Of a DNA stretch of 64,000 nt, positions 10,175 through 21,367 are shown piece after piece. This DNA is from Flaccisagitta enflata. Taxonomy: Eukaryota; Chaetognatha; Sagittoidea; Aphragmophora. The notes beneath the pieces are model-generated. The model saw only the letters and a program-made list of their open reading frames with translations, ran no database searches and was not told where the DNA came from. Made by a program: the position numbers and the translations under genes. The number at the start of each line of letters is the position of its first letter. Position 1 is the stretch's first letter. Location: assembly GCA_965153355.1 (NCBI GenBank), contig OZ231127.1, positions 20,646,001 through 20,710,000 of the forward strand, written 5' to 3'.

Positions 10175-12200
10175 AACAAGGCCAACACCTATAAGTCGCG
10201 TGCAGGACAAAAATAACTGAACTGAACTGACTCCTTATTGTATCTTTTTATCGAAAATCAAACTTAAAGCAACCCAAAGCAGGCCCGACCAATTGCAAAC
10301 CAGACTCAAACCAGGCTCAAGCCAGACCCAAACCAGAACCAAGCCAGAATTAAACCAGCCTAAATCCAGACATAAACCAGACATACAAACATAGTCAAAC
10401 CAGACTCAAACCAGACTCAAACCAGACTCAAGCCAGACTCAAGCCAGACTCAAGCTAGACTCAAGCTAGACTCAAACCAGACTCCGACAGACTCAGCCAG
10501 ACTCAGGCCAGACTCCAAGCCAGACTCAAACCAGACTCAACCAGACTCAAACCAGATTCAAGCAGACTTAAACCAGACTCAAGCCAGGCTCAAGCCGGCT
10601 CAAACTAGGGTAAGCAGACTCAAACCAGACTCCAAACCCAGACTCAAACCAGACTCAAGCCAGACTCAAACAAGAGTTCAACCAAAGTCAAACCAGGCCC
10701 AAAACCAGACCAAACCAGACCTAAATCAGACCTAAATCAAAGATCTAAATCAAACAAAAACCAGACACAAACCAGACATACACCAGACCTAACCCAGACC
10801 TAAACCAGACATAAATCAGACATGAACCAGTCTTAAACCAGACTTAAACCAGACTTAAACCAGAGTTAAACCAGACTTAATCCAGACTTAAACCAGACTT
10901 AAACCAGACTTAAACCATACTTATCTTCAATATCATTTTAACCAGCAGACTTAAACCATTAGACCTGCAGACTTAAACCATTAGATTTAAACCAGCAGAC
11001 TTCAACCAGCAGACTTTAACCAGCAGACTTTAACCAGCAGACTTTAACCAAAATGACCAAAAATGACCAAAAATGACCAAAATGACCAAAATGACCAAAA
11101 TGACCAAAATGACCAAAGATGACCAAAGATGACCATAAATGACCAAGAATGACCAATTTGGCCAAAATAACCAAAAATGACCAAAAATGACCAAACATGA
11201 CCAAAATGACCAAAAACGAACAAAAATGTCCAAAAAAGACCAAAAATGACCAAAATAACAAAAATGGACCAAAAATGACCAAAAACGACCAAAATGACAA
11301 AATGACCAAAAACGACCCAAATGACCCAAAAAATGACCAAAGATGACCAAAAATGACCAAATATGACCAAAAATTATCAAAGTGACCTAAAATGACCTAA
11401 AATGACCTCAAATGACCTGAAAAGTCAAAAATGACCAAAAATGACCAAAAATGACCATAAAATGACCAAAAATGACACAAAAAATGACCCAAGATGACCA
11501 AGATATTATCTAAAATGACCAAAAATGATCAAAAATGACAAATATGACCAAAAATGACCAAAATGATAACATGACCAAAATGCCCAAAATGATAAAAGAC
11601 CAAAAATGACAAAAATGATCAAAAATAGCCAGAAATGTCCAAAATGACCCAAAGCAACCAAAATGACCCAAAATGACCAAAAATGACCAAAAATGATCAA
11701 ATATGACCAAAATTGATCAAAAAATGACCAAAATGACCAAAATGACCAAAATGACCAAAAATGACCAAAAATGACCAAAAATGACAAAAAAAATGATCAA
11801 AAATAACCAGAAATGACCCAAAATGATCAAAAATGATCAAAAATGATCAAAAATGATCAAAAATGATCAAAAATGACCAAAAATGACCAAAATGACCAAA
11901 ATGGCCAAAATGACAAAAATGATCAAAGTGACCAAAAATGACCAAAAATGATCAAAAATGATTAAAAATGATTAGAAATGATTAAAAATGATTATGAATG
12001 ATCAAAAACGACCAAAAATGACCAAAAATGACCAAAAATGACCAAAATGACCAAAATGACCAAAATGACCAAAATGACCAAAAATGACCAAAAATGACCA
12101 AAAATGACTAAAAACACAAAAATGACCAAAAAATGACTAAAAGCAACCACAAGCCAAAAAATGACACAAAAAGCAAGTGTTACCACGTGTACTTCAGTTC
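10175..12200 (+). mobile_element. Long family 1 element with nested minisatellites, 3' end lost
   Basis: It starts AACAAGGCCAACACCTATAA with AGTCGCGTGC at 10194. The interior has ordered minisatellites: CCAGACTCAAA / CCAGACTTAAA units (10290-10925), CAGCAGACTTTAAC units (10935-11048) and about 120 AAAATGACC units (11040-12130). The expected tetranucleotide block and hairpin are absent; the copy fades at gtgttaccacgtgtacttc. The copy at 28526-30697 has the same order and is complete. Confidence 0.7.
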
Positions 12201-12309
12201 GGTATTGCTCAAAAGGGAAGGGATTTTTTTGTTTTTTTTTTTTTTTCATTCAATGGTTTTTTTTTTTGCAAGTGATGGCTGAGAACAAGGCCGGGCAGTG
12301 CACCACGGG

Positions 12310-12495
12310 CGTTAGTAATTCTTAGACCTATCCCCTAGCTCTATCAGACCTATCCCTACTCTATCAGACCTGTCTCCAGCTCTATCAGACCTATCCCGAG
12401 CTCTATCAGACATATCACCGGCTCTTTTGGAGCCTATCCCACACCTATCATTCTCTGTAGACCTATCCCTACATCCCCAGCTCGATCAGACCTAA
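12310..12495 (+). repeat. 20-bp AGCTCTATCAGACCTATCCC tandem repeat
   Basis: About eight irregular units of agctctatcagacctatccc occur head to tail. Confidence 0.8.
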
Positions 12496-12539
12496 CCGTG
12501 AATTGATTATTTCAGTAGATAAGAAATAAAGTATCATCA

Positions 12540-12791
12540 ATGATAGACGAAATATAGAGTTTTTCAACAATTTCAAACTTTCAGTGATTTTTCATTTGAG
12601 CGTGACCGACAGATGGACGGATGGAGAGAGCCAAATATAGAGGTGCTATGGCGCATATGGGAATCATCCTAGCATATTTCCGAATCATTTCCAGTGATTT
12701 TTGCTTCTTTTCGAGGTTTTCAACTTGAGCGTGACCGACCAATCAACCGACCGACCAACCGACCGACAGACATAGCTAGTTACAGAGGTGC
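12540..12791 (+). repeat. Two tandem copies of a GAGGTGCTATGGCGCA-ending repeat
   Basis: Each copy has a tcagtgatttt, TTGAGCGTGACCGAC, GACC/GACGG order, then a terminal (A)GAGGTGCTATGGCGCA. Copy 1 ends at about 12656. Copy 2 is split by the retrotransposon: it reads up to AGAGGTGC at 12791 and resumes as GGTGCTATGGCGCACC at 25229. The end forms a hairpin AGGTGC..GCACCT, in a place equivalent to the family 1 hairpin, so this may be a third subtype. Confidence 0.7.
12787..12791 (+). repeat. Target-site duplication GGTGC, left
   Basis: It lies directly before the 5' LTR and is repeated directly after the 3' LTR at 25229-25233. Confidence 0.9.
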
Positions 12792-13575
12792 TGTGACATT
12801 CTGCACATTCCCCACCATATCCAGGTCAAGAAGCGCTCGATCGGATGCAGTCGACTCCGCGGATCCCGAAGAAGAGGAGGGGCTCTCTCGCTGCCGAAAA
12901 TCCAAGATGGCGTCTGCTCGACTGCAGAGTGGAGGAAATCGAGGAGAAGGAGAGAGATCTTCGATCGACGGAGGAAGGGGAGGAACGCGCGCGCGCGCCG
13001 GAAGCGCTGACTTCCGGTTGAGGATTGATAAGCTATATCTCCTCAACCAGCAGGAAAAGGCTTCGAGCCTCTATCGAATTCCCTGGCGTATGGATTCATT
13101 TATCATTGTTCCATTGCTTTGTCAAAATAATTTCAAATCTCGTGATGCTTTGATTCATTTTTTGTTGTTATTTCCAGGTTAAGTAAAAGTAGCTTCCCTG
13201 ACTTTCTTGCTGACATTCGATTTCACGATCTCAGTTAAAGACTCGATTTTGATGCTTTTTCCCCGACTTCCCTGCCCTGCGCCTAGATTGGAAACCGTTC
13301 GACAACATCAAAGTCCTTGACCTTTTTATCTGTTTTGGCGCTTTCTGAAGTATCTTTTTCATTGATAATACAGAGTTTATCCTAACCTTTTTCCTTTTCT
13401 CTGTCCGTCAGGATTCCACGAATAGACTGATTTCGCGGACAACTTGACCGCTCATCTCAACAATTCGTTCTAAGCGGGTGTGTGTTCCAAATCATGAGCG
13501 CAGCTACGCAGTGGAGTCAGTTCTCGCGATTACGCATCAGGAGCTTGCTAAGAAACTAGACGCTAAACGCTCTCA
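12792..13575 (+). repeat. 5' LTR
   Basis: It aligns end to end with 24445-25228. The last 400 bp are close to identical, whereas the first 330 bp differ by many one- to three-base indels. It contains an alternating CG run near 12987 and a pyrimidine-rich tract with CAG near 13410 that resembles a splice acceptor. Confidence 0.95.
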
Positions 13576-13580
13576 ATTCG

Positions 13581-13598
13581 TGGAATCAAAAACCATCA
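13581..13598 (+). promoter_or_regulatory. Candidate primer binding site
   Basis: TGGAATCAAAAACC lies five bases after the 5' LTR. A primer binding site is expected to start with TGG here, complementary to a tRNA 3' CCA end. I did not identify the tRNA. Confidence 0.35.
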
Positions 13599-13621
13599 AC
13601 GATCCACGCCACGATCACTTG

Positions 13622-14386
13622 ATGTCGACCGCCAACAACAGCGTAGCGCCCGGCGATGTCGTCGCCTGTAACCTAATCAGCGCGAAAGGCCTGGCCAACG
13701 ACTGCGTGTCGTCGTTTCGACTCGTCGATCGCGGCGCAATGGACCCACTTCAACGCGACACGCTTAACTGCTGGATACGAAAGGCACTCACGCAGCAACA
13801 CGCGCAACGCCTACATGTCGGCGTTGAAAACCGCCGATACCCTGAACGATGACGATATATTGGACTTTTACCAAGATATGGACTGCCTTCAAAAGGAGGT
13901 GTGGTTAGCGGCGTGGCGACTTGTCAACACGACAAAGACTTACGCACATGCAGAGTCGACGAACAATCCCGACAAAGCGGCGTCACTATTATCAACGGCC
14001 GAAAGCTCTTTGACGGGGAGAGTACGAAACTGTGGGACCCAATCATGCTTCCCGATAAAGCCTTTGCCTCTTTTACTTGTTCCTGCCGACATTACGACAT
14101 CCTGACAGTCACCCAGAACTGGGAGCAAACGCGCTCTCGCGAGACCAGCGTGCAGGTCGTCGCGCATTACATCCAATCCCTCTCACGGCGACGCAAATCA
14201 ACGCCGAACGTGACCGGCGACGATGAAGACGCGGGAGAGGACGACTTGCCCGTCGGCATGGAAGCAGCGAATCTCAATGCAGCGGAGCAACGTCTCGCCT
14301 TATACTTCGAAACGCGCGATAGAAAGCGGCGAAAAATGCGTATAAACTTTGGGCCTCCCAGCACGGTGGCGGCGAGAGTCCCGTGA
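13622..14386 (+). pseudogene. gag: gag N-terminal part, frameshifted
   Basis: Three overlapping frames cover this segment: one from the ATG at 13622 to 13852, one at 13815-14105, and one from about 13960 to 14386. They read as one degraded protein with two frameshifts. Recognisable stretches include LNDDDILDFYQDMDCL and LWDPIMLPDKAF. Residue composition is ordinary for a soluble protein, but I recognise no named domain. An open frame also runs from 13478 inside the LTR. Position directly after the 5' LTR and before the coiled-coil and zinc-finger parts supports gag. Whether the breaks are true mutations or indels in the assembly cannot be told from one copy. Confidence 0.6.
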
Positions 14387-14508
14387 CCTACTGCCGGCCA
14401 GAACGATGAAAGCGGCCGCGCCGACGAGCGCGATAGAGCGTATGGCGAACATGGCGCCAGCACTCCTCAGGGCGCCGTTGGCGCCCTCCACCACAAGATC
14501 TTCTCAAC

Positions 14509-15294
14509 ATGTTACAGCAGTCAATTATTGACGGCGACAGAGACGCTCAAGGCGACGCGATGGTGCATGTCGTCAAACGTCTCGTCAACGACGTCAACCA
14601 AGTTCGACGCTCGGTGGCGAGAGAAGCACGCGCAAACACGAGATTCCGCCTCAGTTCGCAATCTGTATCCCAACAACGGGAAGAGAACGCCCGGCAGCTG
14701 ACGGCGAACATCGCATTAGACGCAGCCGTTACTGCCCGGACAGACGCGGTCACGGCCGGGATCGACGAGAGGAAAAGAAGGGAGGAAGAGGAGAGGAGGA
14801 AGAAAGAGAAGGAGGAGGAGGAGGAAAGACAACGCATCCACGCTGAAGAAGTGAGAAGGAAGGCAGAGGAGACGAGAAAGGAGCAGGAGGAAAAAAGGAG
14901 GACGAACTTGAAGAACAAGATCGCACAGGAAAAAAGAGAGAAAGAGGAGAGAGAAGAAAAGAAGAGGAAGGAAGCGGAGAGGAAAGCAGAGGAGGAGAGA
15001 AGGAAGGCGGTGGCCAAAAGAGACGCGGAAGAAAGGAAGAGGATGGAGGAGAAGAAAAGACGCGAAGAAAAGAAAAAGGAGGAAGAGAAGAAAAGGAAAG
15101 AGGAAGAGGAGAGGAAGAGGAGAGAGGCGCAAAAGAAAAGTCAGCAGAAACAACTATCATCCAAGACGCCACCCCCAACCACACGTGAACATCCTCTCCA
15201 CGAGCAACTGCGCACGAGACAGGATGCAGCGGAGCAAGAAAAGAACGCGTCTGGAGGAGGCAGCGAATGGCGCAAGCCCAGGACGAGTTGGTGA
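14509..15294 (+). pseudogene. gag: gag middle part, long charged coiled coil
   Basis: The 261-residue frame begins at ATG 14509, though the frame is open further upstream. Residues about 85-225 are almost entirely Glu, Lys, Arg and Ala with heptad-like spacing, predicting a long single helix or coiled coil. The frame ends at TGA 15292-15294, and related sequence continues in a second frame (to 15412), then in the frame starting at 15333. It therefore belongs to gag but is separated from the nucleocapsid part by frameshifts. The coil is much longer than I would expect in a typical Pao gag, where capsid-like helices dominate. Confidence 0.6.
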
Positions 15295-15332
15295 GGAGAC
15301 CTTTACTCAACTTCTGAAAAAGTTGAGTCGTT

Positions 15333-16613
15333 TTGCAGACACGTGTTCCACCGCGAAAATCGACGCCGCCATCACCAAGCTCACCCGTCATCGTCCGCCA
15401 AATCGCGGGTGATCTTCCAGCTCCGCAAGCATCCCGCAATGCACGCGGGAGTCAGCGGCCCCTGGTCGACGATGTCTTCGATGACGAAGGGTTCGAACGC
15501 GTCGACAGACGGAAGTCGAGGAAGACGCCGCCCCCAACGCCGTCGCCTCCTACGTATCAAAGACGTCAAACCGGAAGTGACTCCGCGCGAAACGGCCTCG
15601 CGCATTCGCAGTCCTTCGCCGAGAGGATGAACGCGGTCTCTTTCATCGACAACCCGATCGCCTACGACGCCCGCGTCAGAGCAAAGGACGTGGGATTGAG
15701 GGAAATGCGCGCAGCACGTCCAAGAGAAGCGTATGGATACCTCGAGCCAATTGACTATATCATTGCTAAGTCCAAATTTGAAAATGCCGCCTCCAACATC
15801 GAGCTGGACGAAATCGACAAAGTGACTGAATTGGCCAACGTCTTCGCGAATCCAGCGAAGGAAATCATCGACGGTCAGCAACTCATCATCAAGGCGCACA
15901 ATATGCGCCGTGTCTACAGCACCTTGTGGAGACGCCTGGACGAGATGTTCAACACGAGCGCCAACCCATTCCAATCGGCCGTCGACAGCATCTGCAGGAA
16001 AGGAAAGGTTCCAGAAAACGACATGAGAGCCCATCAAGCATTGATTGGCACGTTGTACAAGCTGGAAAGCGTCGCAGAATTGCTGAATGTACCTGGAGAG
16101 TGTGATCGTGACGTCCACATCCGCCGCATCATCAACGCGAGGGTGCCACACATCTTGACGGACTATTGGAAAGCGAGCGCGCGTGAACAAGCCCGCCACG
16201 GCACGGCCTACGGCTTCCAAGAACTCATCGAGGAGGTGAAGCATTGGGTATCGTACAACAACCTCAAAGAACCAACACGCATGGCGCCAAAACCGACAAA
16301 GGTTGCAGCGACGGCAGTCGGTCCGGCGACGTTTAAGGAACAGCTCGTCAACTCACCTCCGAAGCAACAACCCAACGACATCTGCAATATTTGTGGAGGT
16401 CGTCACAATTCCCATTTGTGCAACGTTTTGGAGGCCATCCCGTCAGCAGAGGATCGTGTGAAGAAGTTGGCTGAGAAACGTCTATGCTTTCATTGTTTCT
16501 GCCCAAACCATTCGGCGCGGGACTGCAAAGACAAGCCAACATGCTCATCCTGCAATAAGAGACACGCAACTTTGCTACACGACCGCCAATTCAAGCCGAA
16601 GGGAATGGGGTGA
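15333..16613 (+). CDS. gag: gag C-terminal part with Pao-type zinc fingers
   Basis: This 426-residue frame is the best-preserved part of gag. Residues about 115-300 are helical with conserved hydrophobics (FQSAVDSICRKG, LIGTLYKLESVAELL), typical of the BEL/Pao capsid region. From about residue 350 there are three Cys/His knuckles in the family order: CNICGGRHNSHLC, CFHCFCPNHSARDC and CSSCNKRHATLLH. These bind nucleic acid in the nucleocapsid. The frame ends at TGA 16611-16613. The same frame continues to a second TGA (16747-16749) and then into protease, so gag and protease are in register but separated by two UGA codons. Confidence 0.85.
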   Translation: MQTRVPPRKSTPPSPSSPVIVRQIAGDLPAPQASRNARGSQRPLVDDVFDDEGFERVDRRKSRKTPPPTPSPPTYQRRQTGSDSARNGLAHSQSFAERMNAVSFIDNPIAYDARVRAKDVGLREMRAARPREAYGYLEPIDYIIAKSKFENAASNIELDEIDKVTELANVFANPAKEIIDGQQLIIKAHNMRRVYSTLWRRLDEMFNTSANPFQSAVDSICRKGKVPENDMRAHQALIGTLYKLESVAELLNVPGECDRDVHIRRIINARVPHILTDYWKASAREQARHGTAYGFQELIEEVKHWVSYNNLKEPTRMAPKPTKVAATAVGPATFKEQLVNSPPKQQPNDICNICGGRHNSHLCNVLEAIPSAEDRVKKLAEKRLCFHCFCPNHSARDCKDKPTCSSCNKRHATLLHDRQFKPKGMG

Positions 16614-16749
16614 AAGATCCGTTCAAGGCAGCAAATGCCATGCATTATGGCCGCAGCCGCAGCCTCCAAAACCGTTCCTCCAGCGCCCCCAAGCAGCTCG
16701 TCGACGGATGACTCTGCATCTGATGAAGGAAGAGTGATGGAGGCGTGAC

Positions 16750-17018
16750 TCGCTGCCACCTCCGCGATGAGGACGGTGGTCGCGGAGGATGATGTCACGC
16801 GACCGATTGTTCCTGTAAAAATCACCAACGCATCGTCGGGCCGTTCCAACGTAGTGTTGGGGATGATTGACAGCGGTGCGGATCGTGGCGTTTTGTCGCT
16901 TCAAATCGTTAGAAAATTAGACTTACCAACCGAAAAGATGCTGATGCGCGTGCATACGGTCAATTGTGACGTGGTAGAGGAAGAAAGTTTTGGCGTCCTT
17001 TATCCTTTCATCGATTGA
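16750..17018 (+). pseudogene. pol: pol: aspartic protease start
   Basis: The frame contains GMIDSGADRGVLS, the D-S-G-A active-site loop of a retropepsin, at about 16863-16900. It runs in the same register as gag. It stops at 17016-17018 because of a frameshift; the continuation lies in the frame at 16990. Confidence 0.75.
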
Positions 17019-17793
17019 CGAGGAATACAACGTCCACATCAGCAACGCACTAACGGGAGAGTTATTGACGGGTGAGGCGGATATTGCTCCATGCCAACGC
17101 GACTTCACAAGTCAATCTCATCTTCGCAACATTCCATTTCCGAAAGTAAATGGTCCTGTCCAATTAACCATCGGCGCCGCCCATTACGACGCGACGATGC
17201 CTGTGGAGGCAAGAAGAGGTCCATCAGGATCTTTGACAGCCTTCAGATGCGGTTTTGGATGGACTGTAGCAGGAAAGAGTGGACGAAGATCGGACGATAC
17301 CGCTGTCATTAACGCAATCCACGTGGATAACGTTACAGTGAGCAAATCTCTCGACCACATGTTCTACCATGACTTCGCCATTGTATCGGAGGAGGAAATG
17401 GGCCAGTCTGAAGAGAATCGTCGCGCGGTGAAGCGGGTGATGGAGACGATATACTTCGACGAGAATCTCCAAAAATACGTCGTGGGGCTTCCGTGGCGGT
17501 ATGAGAAAGAGAAGATCGTCGAGATTATCAAGTCTGTCAACGCACGAGCGATGACGATTAAGAGGACAAAAAGTCTCCGATACAAACTCTCAAACAATCA
17601 TGACCTCCGTGATAGCGTCTTCAAAGAAATGGACAAATTTGTGGATACGGGCGTGGCGATTGAGATTGATCCGACGAACGACGACGCAAACATCTCATCG
17701 CCCCGCTGGTACCTACCCATCCATGTGGTGGAGGAAAGAAATAAAACGCGGTTTGTCACGATGGGCCGGAAACTGGCAACGTTGCCTCAATGA
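16990..17793 (+). pseudogene. pol: pol: protease C-terminus and start of reverse transcriptase
   Basis: The first third is the protease-to-RT linker of Pao elements, with a GFGWTVAGK motif at about 17250. The segment from about 17660 (SSPRWYLPIHVVEERNKTRFV) is the entry to the RT domain. The frame stops at TGA 17791-17793, and the next part of RT lies in another frame. Function in an intact element: cleavage of the polyprotein and the fingers of reverse transcriptase. Confidence 0.75.
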
Positions 17794-18658
17794 GCTACTG
17801 ATTGGAGGCCCGAATATCATGAACGTCTTGACTGAAGTCCTTATGAAATTTCGCCATTATAAAATCGGTCTGATGACCGATATAAAGGCGTTCTTTCATA
17901 ATGTCCGCGTCCATCCTGGGGCCTTGGACACGTTCAGGTATATGTGGTTCACTGACAAGAGCATGAGAGAAGCGGTCGTGATGCTCTTCTTGGCACACAT
18001 CTTTGGATCTGTCTCATCGAGTCTCGTCACCAGCTATGTTTTACGCCATCACGCAGAGAAGATCAAGCCCGACTTCCCGGAAAATGTCTACGAAATGTTA
18101 AGACATGCCTTCTACGTTGATGACGGCTCTGGTGGTGCGGATTCAGTTGACGAGGCACTGCAGTTGAAGCAAGATCTCATCGCCGCCATGAAGAGCGGCG
18201 GATTTACTTTGACGAAGTGGAAGTCGAACGCGGTGGAAGTGATGGACGAGGATCCGAATGCAGTCGACTTGAGCGCCAAACTCGAGGAGCCCACGAAGGT
18301 CTTGGGTGTCCAATGGTTGCCGTCGACGGACTGCTTCATCTTCAGATGCGATCCAGAAGCATGCAAGAGGGTGGCAACGACTCCTCGCGAATTGGTCTCC
18401 ATGCAAGCCGACAACTCCGATCCATTAGGCTTCACTGCGCCCCGCGCCCTTGAAGGGAGGAGGTGTCTTCAGTTGACGAGAGCTTCCGAGAAGGGATGGG
18501 ATTCGACGATGGAGGAGGCGTTGATCAAACGCTTCGCCAAATGGTACTCTGCGACTCCATTGCTGATCCAGATTGAAATTCCACGCCACATATTGAGTGA
18601 GGGCATAGTGAAGAGCCGTTCGGCAGAAGTTCACATTTCTGCGCGCCGCCATCCCTGA
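17770..18658 (+). pseudogene. pol: pol: reverse transcriptase palm and connection
   Basis: The domain order is CLNELLIGGPNI, GLMTDIKAFFHNVRVHP (first catalytic Asp), then FYVDDGSGGADS (YVDD box) near 18110, KSGGFTLTKWKSN, and DPLGFTAP with KGWD in the connection region. This is the classical BEL/Pao RT profile. Both catalytic Asp of the YVDD box are present. A frameshift near 17780 precedes it and another at about 18650 follows, so it is not joined to RNase H in frame. Confidence 0.85.
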
Positions 18659-18683
18659 GTTTGGAAGTGATGGGCCTGTTGGT

Positions 18684-20294
18684 TTGGTGGAAGATGAGGA
18701 TGGAACAATCCGCGTTACCATTTTGTGCGCCAAGGCCCACGTCGTCCCTCTTGATGCGTCAAAAGCGTCGCACCATAATTCAGTGCCGAGGTTAGAAATG
18801 ACAGCGGCAGAGAAAGCGGTGAAACTCAAACTGTTCATCAAGAGGACCATTCCAAAGGTGACCGAGGACATGGTGACGCTCTGGTCAGATTCAGAGGCGG
18901 TGCTGAAGATGATTTTCGACCATAAATCTAAACGTCCGAGCTTCTTCGCAAACCGACTTTCAAAAATCCACAGCGGCTCAAGTGATTCTCAATGGAGGTG
19001 GGTTGATTCGGAGAATAACCCCGCGGACTATTGTTCGCGGGGTATTGACGCCGGCGACAAAGAAAAATGGGACATCTTCCATTTCGGTCCGAAGTTTCTC
19101 TACCTTCCCAAATCTGAGTGGCCGGTGATGAATATTGCGACGGCGCCGGAGGCTTCAATCAACACCGTCGCGACAGAAGCGGTGGAAGAAGAGGAGGGGG
19201 AGAAGGAGAAGGAAATGTTCGCCTACGCAGTGGCGGCCCGTCGCCAGGAATGGGTGGCGAAATTGCGTTTGATCGCCGTGATTGTGAAGTGCGCGCAGCG
19301 ATGGAGACAGAAGGTGAAGGCAAAAACTAGAGCAGCGGCGACGACGCTGCCAAATCCATACTCTGTATCTATGGCTGAGTTGTACGACGCACAACGCCGC
19401 TTGATCAACGCAATCCAGTTCAAACATTTCCATGGAGAGATAACCAAGTTGAAGGCGGTGGGAAAAACGACGCCGTTAATCAACGACGCCGGCGCCAAAG
19501 TGATTTGCAAGACTCTTCGCCATCACAATCCGGTTGTTGACGAGAAAGGGACGATGCGTGTCGGGAGTAGACTTGTGAATGCGGATATTGGCCATGATGA
19601 GAAATACCCGATGATTCTCCCGTCGAAGGATCCAAACGTCGCGTCTCTGATTCGCCACGTTCATCATCAGGATCTCCACGCAGGTCCAAAACACGTCTTA
19701 TGCCAACTGCGACGCTTTGTGTGGGTTCTTCGAGGTCTCCAGGCGGTGAAAACAGTTATCCACCATTGCGTCACGTGCCAAAGAAACTTCAAAGATCCTA
19801 TGAAACAACAAATGGCGCCTCTTCCTCAACGACGGCTCATTCCAACAGCGCCTTTCGAGGAGGTGGGACTTGATTGTATGGGCCACTTCCTGGTGAAACT
19901 GAACGGCAGGGCGGACCATAAAGTCTGGGCAGTGGTGTTTACCTGCATGGTTTCGAGGGCGGTGCATGTGGAGGTGTTGTTTAAAATGGACACAGAGGCA
20001 ATGATCAATGCCATCATTCGATTCGCGGCGAGACGGCAAACGGTGCGTCGATTCATATCAGACTGTGGCACTAACCTGGTTGGGGCAAATCGCGTCATGA
20101 AGGAGGAGATGCAGTCGTGGAACGCATCATCGGCAGTGGCTCTGCAGCAGCATGGACTCCAATGGGACTTCATTCCTCCTGGGACTCCTCATTACGGGCG
20201 TATAGGAAAGGGTGGTATCCTTTTCCACGCTTTGTTAGCGTCCATCACTTCTAAATCACGTGCTCATTCTGACGTCTTCAACGGCAGTGATTGA
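18684..20294 (+). pseudogene. pol: pol: RNase H and integrase core, broken before the catalytic Glu
   Basis: The RNase H part has SVPRLEMTAAEKA, LWSDSEAVL and NPADYCSRG (about 18785-19045). An HHCC zinc-binding domain follows: HHQDLHAGPKHV and HHCVTCQR (about 19660-19790). The integrase core shows GLDCMGHF (first Asp) and FISDCGTNLVGA (second Asp). The block that should carry the third acidic residue reads PHYGRIGKGG with no Glu in the expected place, and the frame then drifts to a TGA at 20294. A frameshift close to 20200 is the simplest reading. The integrase is predicted inactive. Confidence 0.85.
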
Positions 20295-20756
20295 GTGGAA
20301 GGAATTCTCAACCGTCGACCTCTCCCGCCTTTGAGCGACGATCCTAGCGATACATCGTAGCTGAGGCCGGTGAACATCTTGCATCCGTCTACGTTCTCGC
20401 ACTCGTCGGCAGCAATTCTCCCTCCAGAGACCGGAAATGACGCCGTGGGAACGAGATGCCGATGGAGAAACGCACAGGCCCGCGTCGACGCCTTCTGGAA
20501 GGTATGGCGCGCCGAATACCTTCAGTTGCTGCACGCAAGGAGTAAATGGACAAAGTCGGAAGTGAACCTTAAAAAAGATGCATTGGTCATCATCGTTGAC
20601 GAGACGCTTCATCGGCATCAGTGGTCTTTGGGACGCGTCGTCGAAGTGGAAGGATCTGATGGTCATGTCCGGAAAGCACAGATCCGACTCCCCGACTGCA
20701 AGATTGTTCTCAAGGATCGGTCGAAGATCGTCCGATTGGAGCTGGATTCAGATTAA
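20286..20756 (+). pseudogene. pol: pol: integrase C-terminal part
   Basis: In one frame 20300-20360 gives ILNRRPLPPLSDDP followed by an in-frame TAG. The 128-residue frame at 20370-20756 then gives the typical tail: FWKVWRAEYLQLLHARSKW and WSLGRVVEVEGSDGHVRKA. This is the chromodomain-free C-terminus usual for Pao integrases. It ends with TAA at 20754-20756, which I take as the true end of pol. Confidence 0.8.
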
Positions 20757-21285
20757 AAACGGATAAGTGTGAAGAGAGAGAAAGTAGACCAGAAAGCATA
20801 AGTGCTTCCTATTGTAAGGGACTATACATAAATGAGGTTCTTTCTCTCATGAATATTTTAGTCTTGTTGCTTTTTTCTCAGTCGGTCTGTCTGTTATCAA
20901 TATTTGTGTGTAATTACAGGAGAAGAGAAGTACATAGTGCTGATCATGATTGAGAATGTCACGCAGTTGACTGACTTAATCTAATTTTGCCATGCCATTT
21001 CAATCTTGTTAGCCATATGAAAACGTGGAACAGTTCGTCATTTCTTTTCCGTTTTATCCATATCATTGACTGTTGAGTGTGGAGGTCATTTGAGGCGCTG
21101 ATCGAAGTCTTTATTTCTTTATCTGCGTTTACCATTTAATCTTCCTCAATGTTGATGAATATGTCTTCCTCTTTGTTTGATTACCTCCAGAAATCTGGAA
21201 TTTCTCCAAAAACAGCGTTTACTATCTTACGCAGCTCAAAAGCTTCCCCTTGTCGAGTATCGTCACCTGCTATTTTGCAGTCCCA
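20757..21285 (+). other. Post-pol spacer in the retrotransposon
   Basis: AT-richer than the flanking coding parts, with no frame of note. It has a TTTTTTCTCAG acceptor-like tract near 20870, so a spliced transcript for the downstream frames is possible. Confidence 0.4.
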
Positions 21286-21367
21286 TCATGTCGCATAGAA
21301 CAACCATGGCACGCGGACGAGATCCAGCGGCTTGAGAGCAGCGAATAAGCGCAAGCAAGAGCTGTGA

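Noticed and set aside
11016-12249. Several hydrophobic 85-116 residue minus-strand frames (FGHFWSF type)
   Set aside because: They reflect the AAAATGACC minisatellite; the same happens at 29466-30546.
13478-20294. Nuclear code with UGA read as an amino acid
   Set aside because: Several breaks are real frameshifts, TGA is the commonest chance stop in GC-rich DNA, and the paralogue gene C itself ends in TGA.
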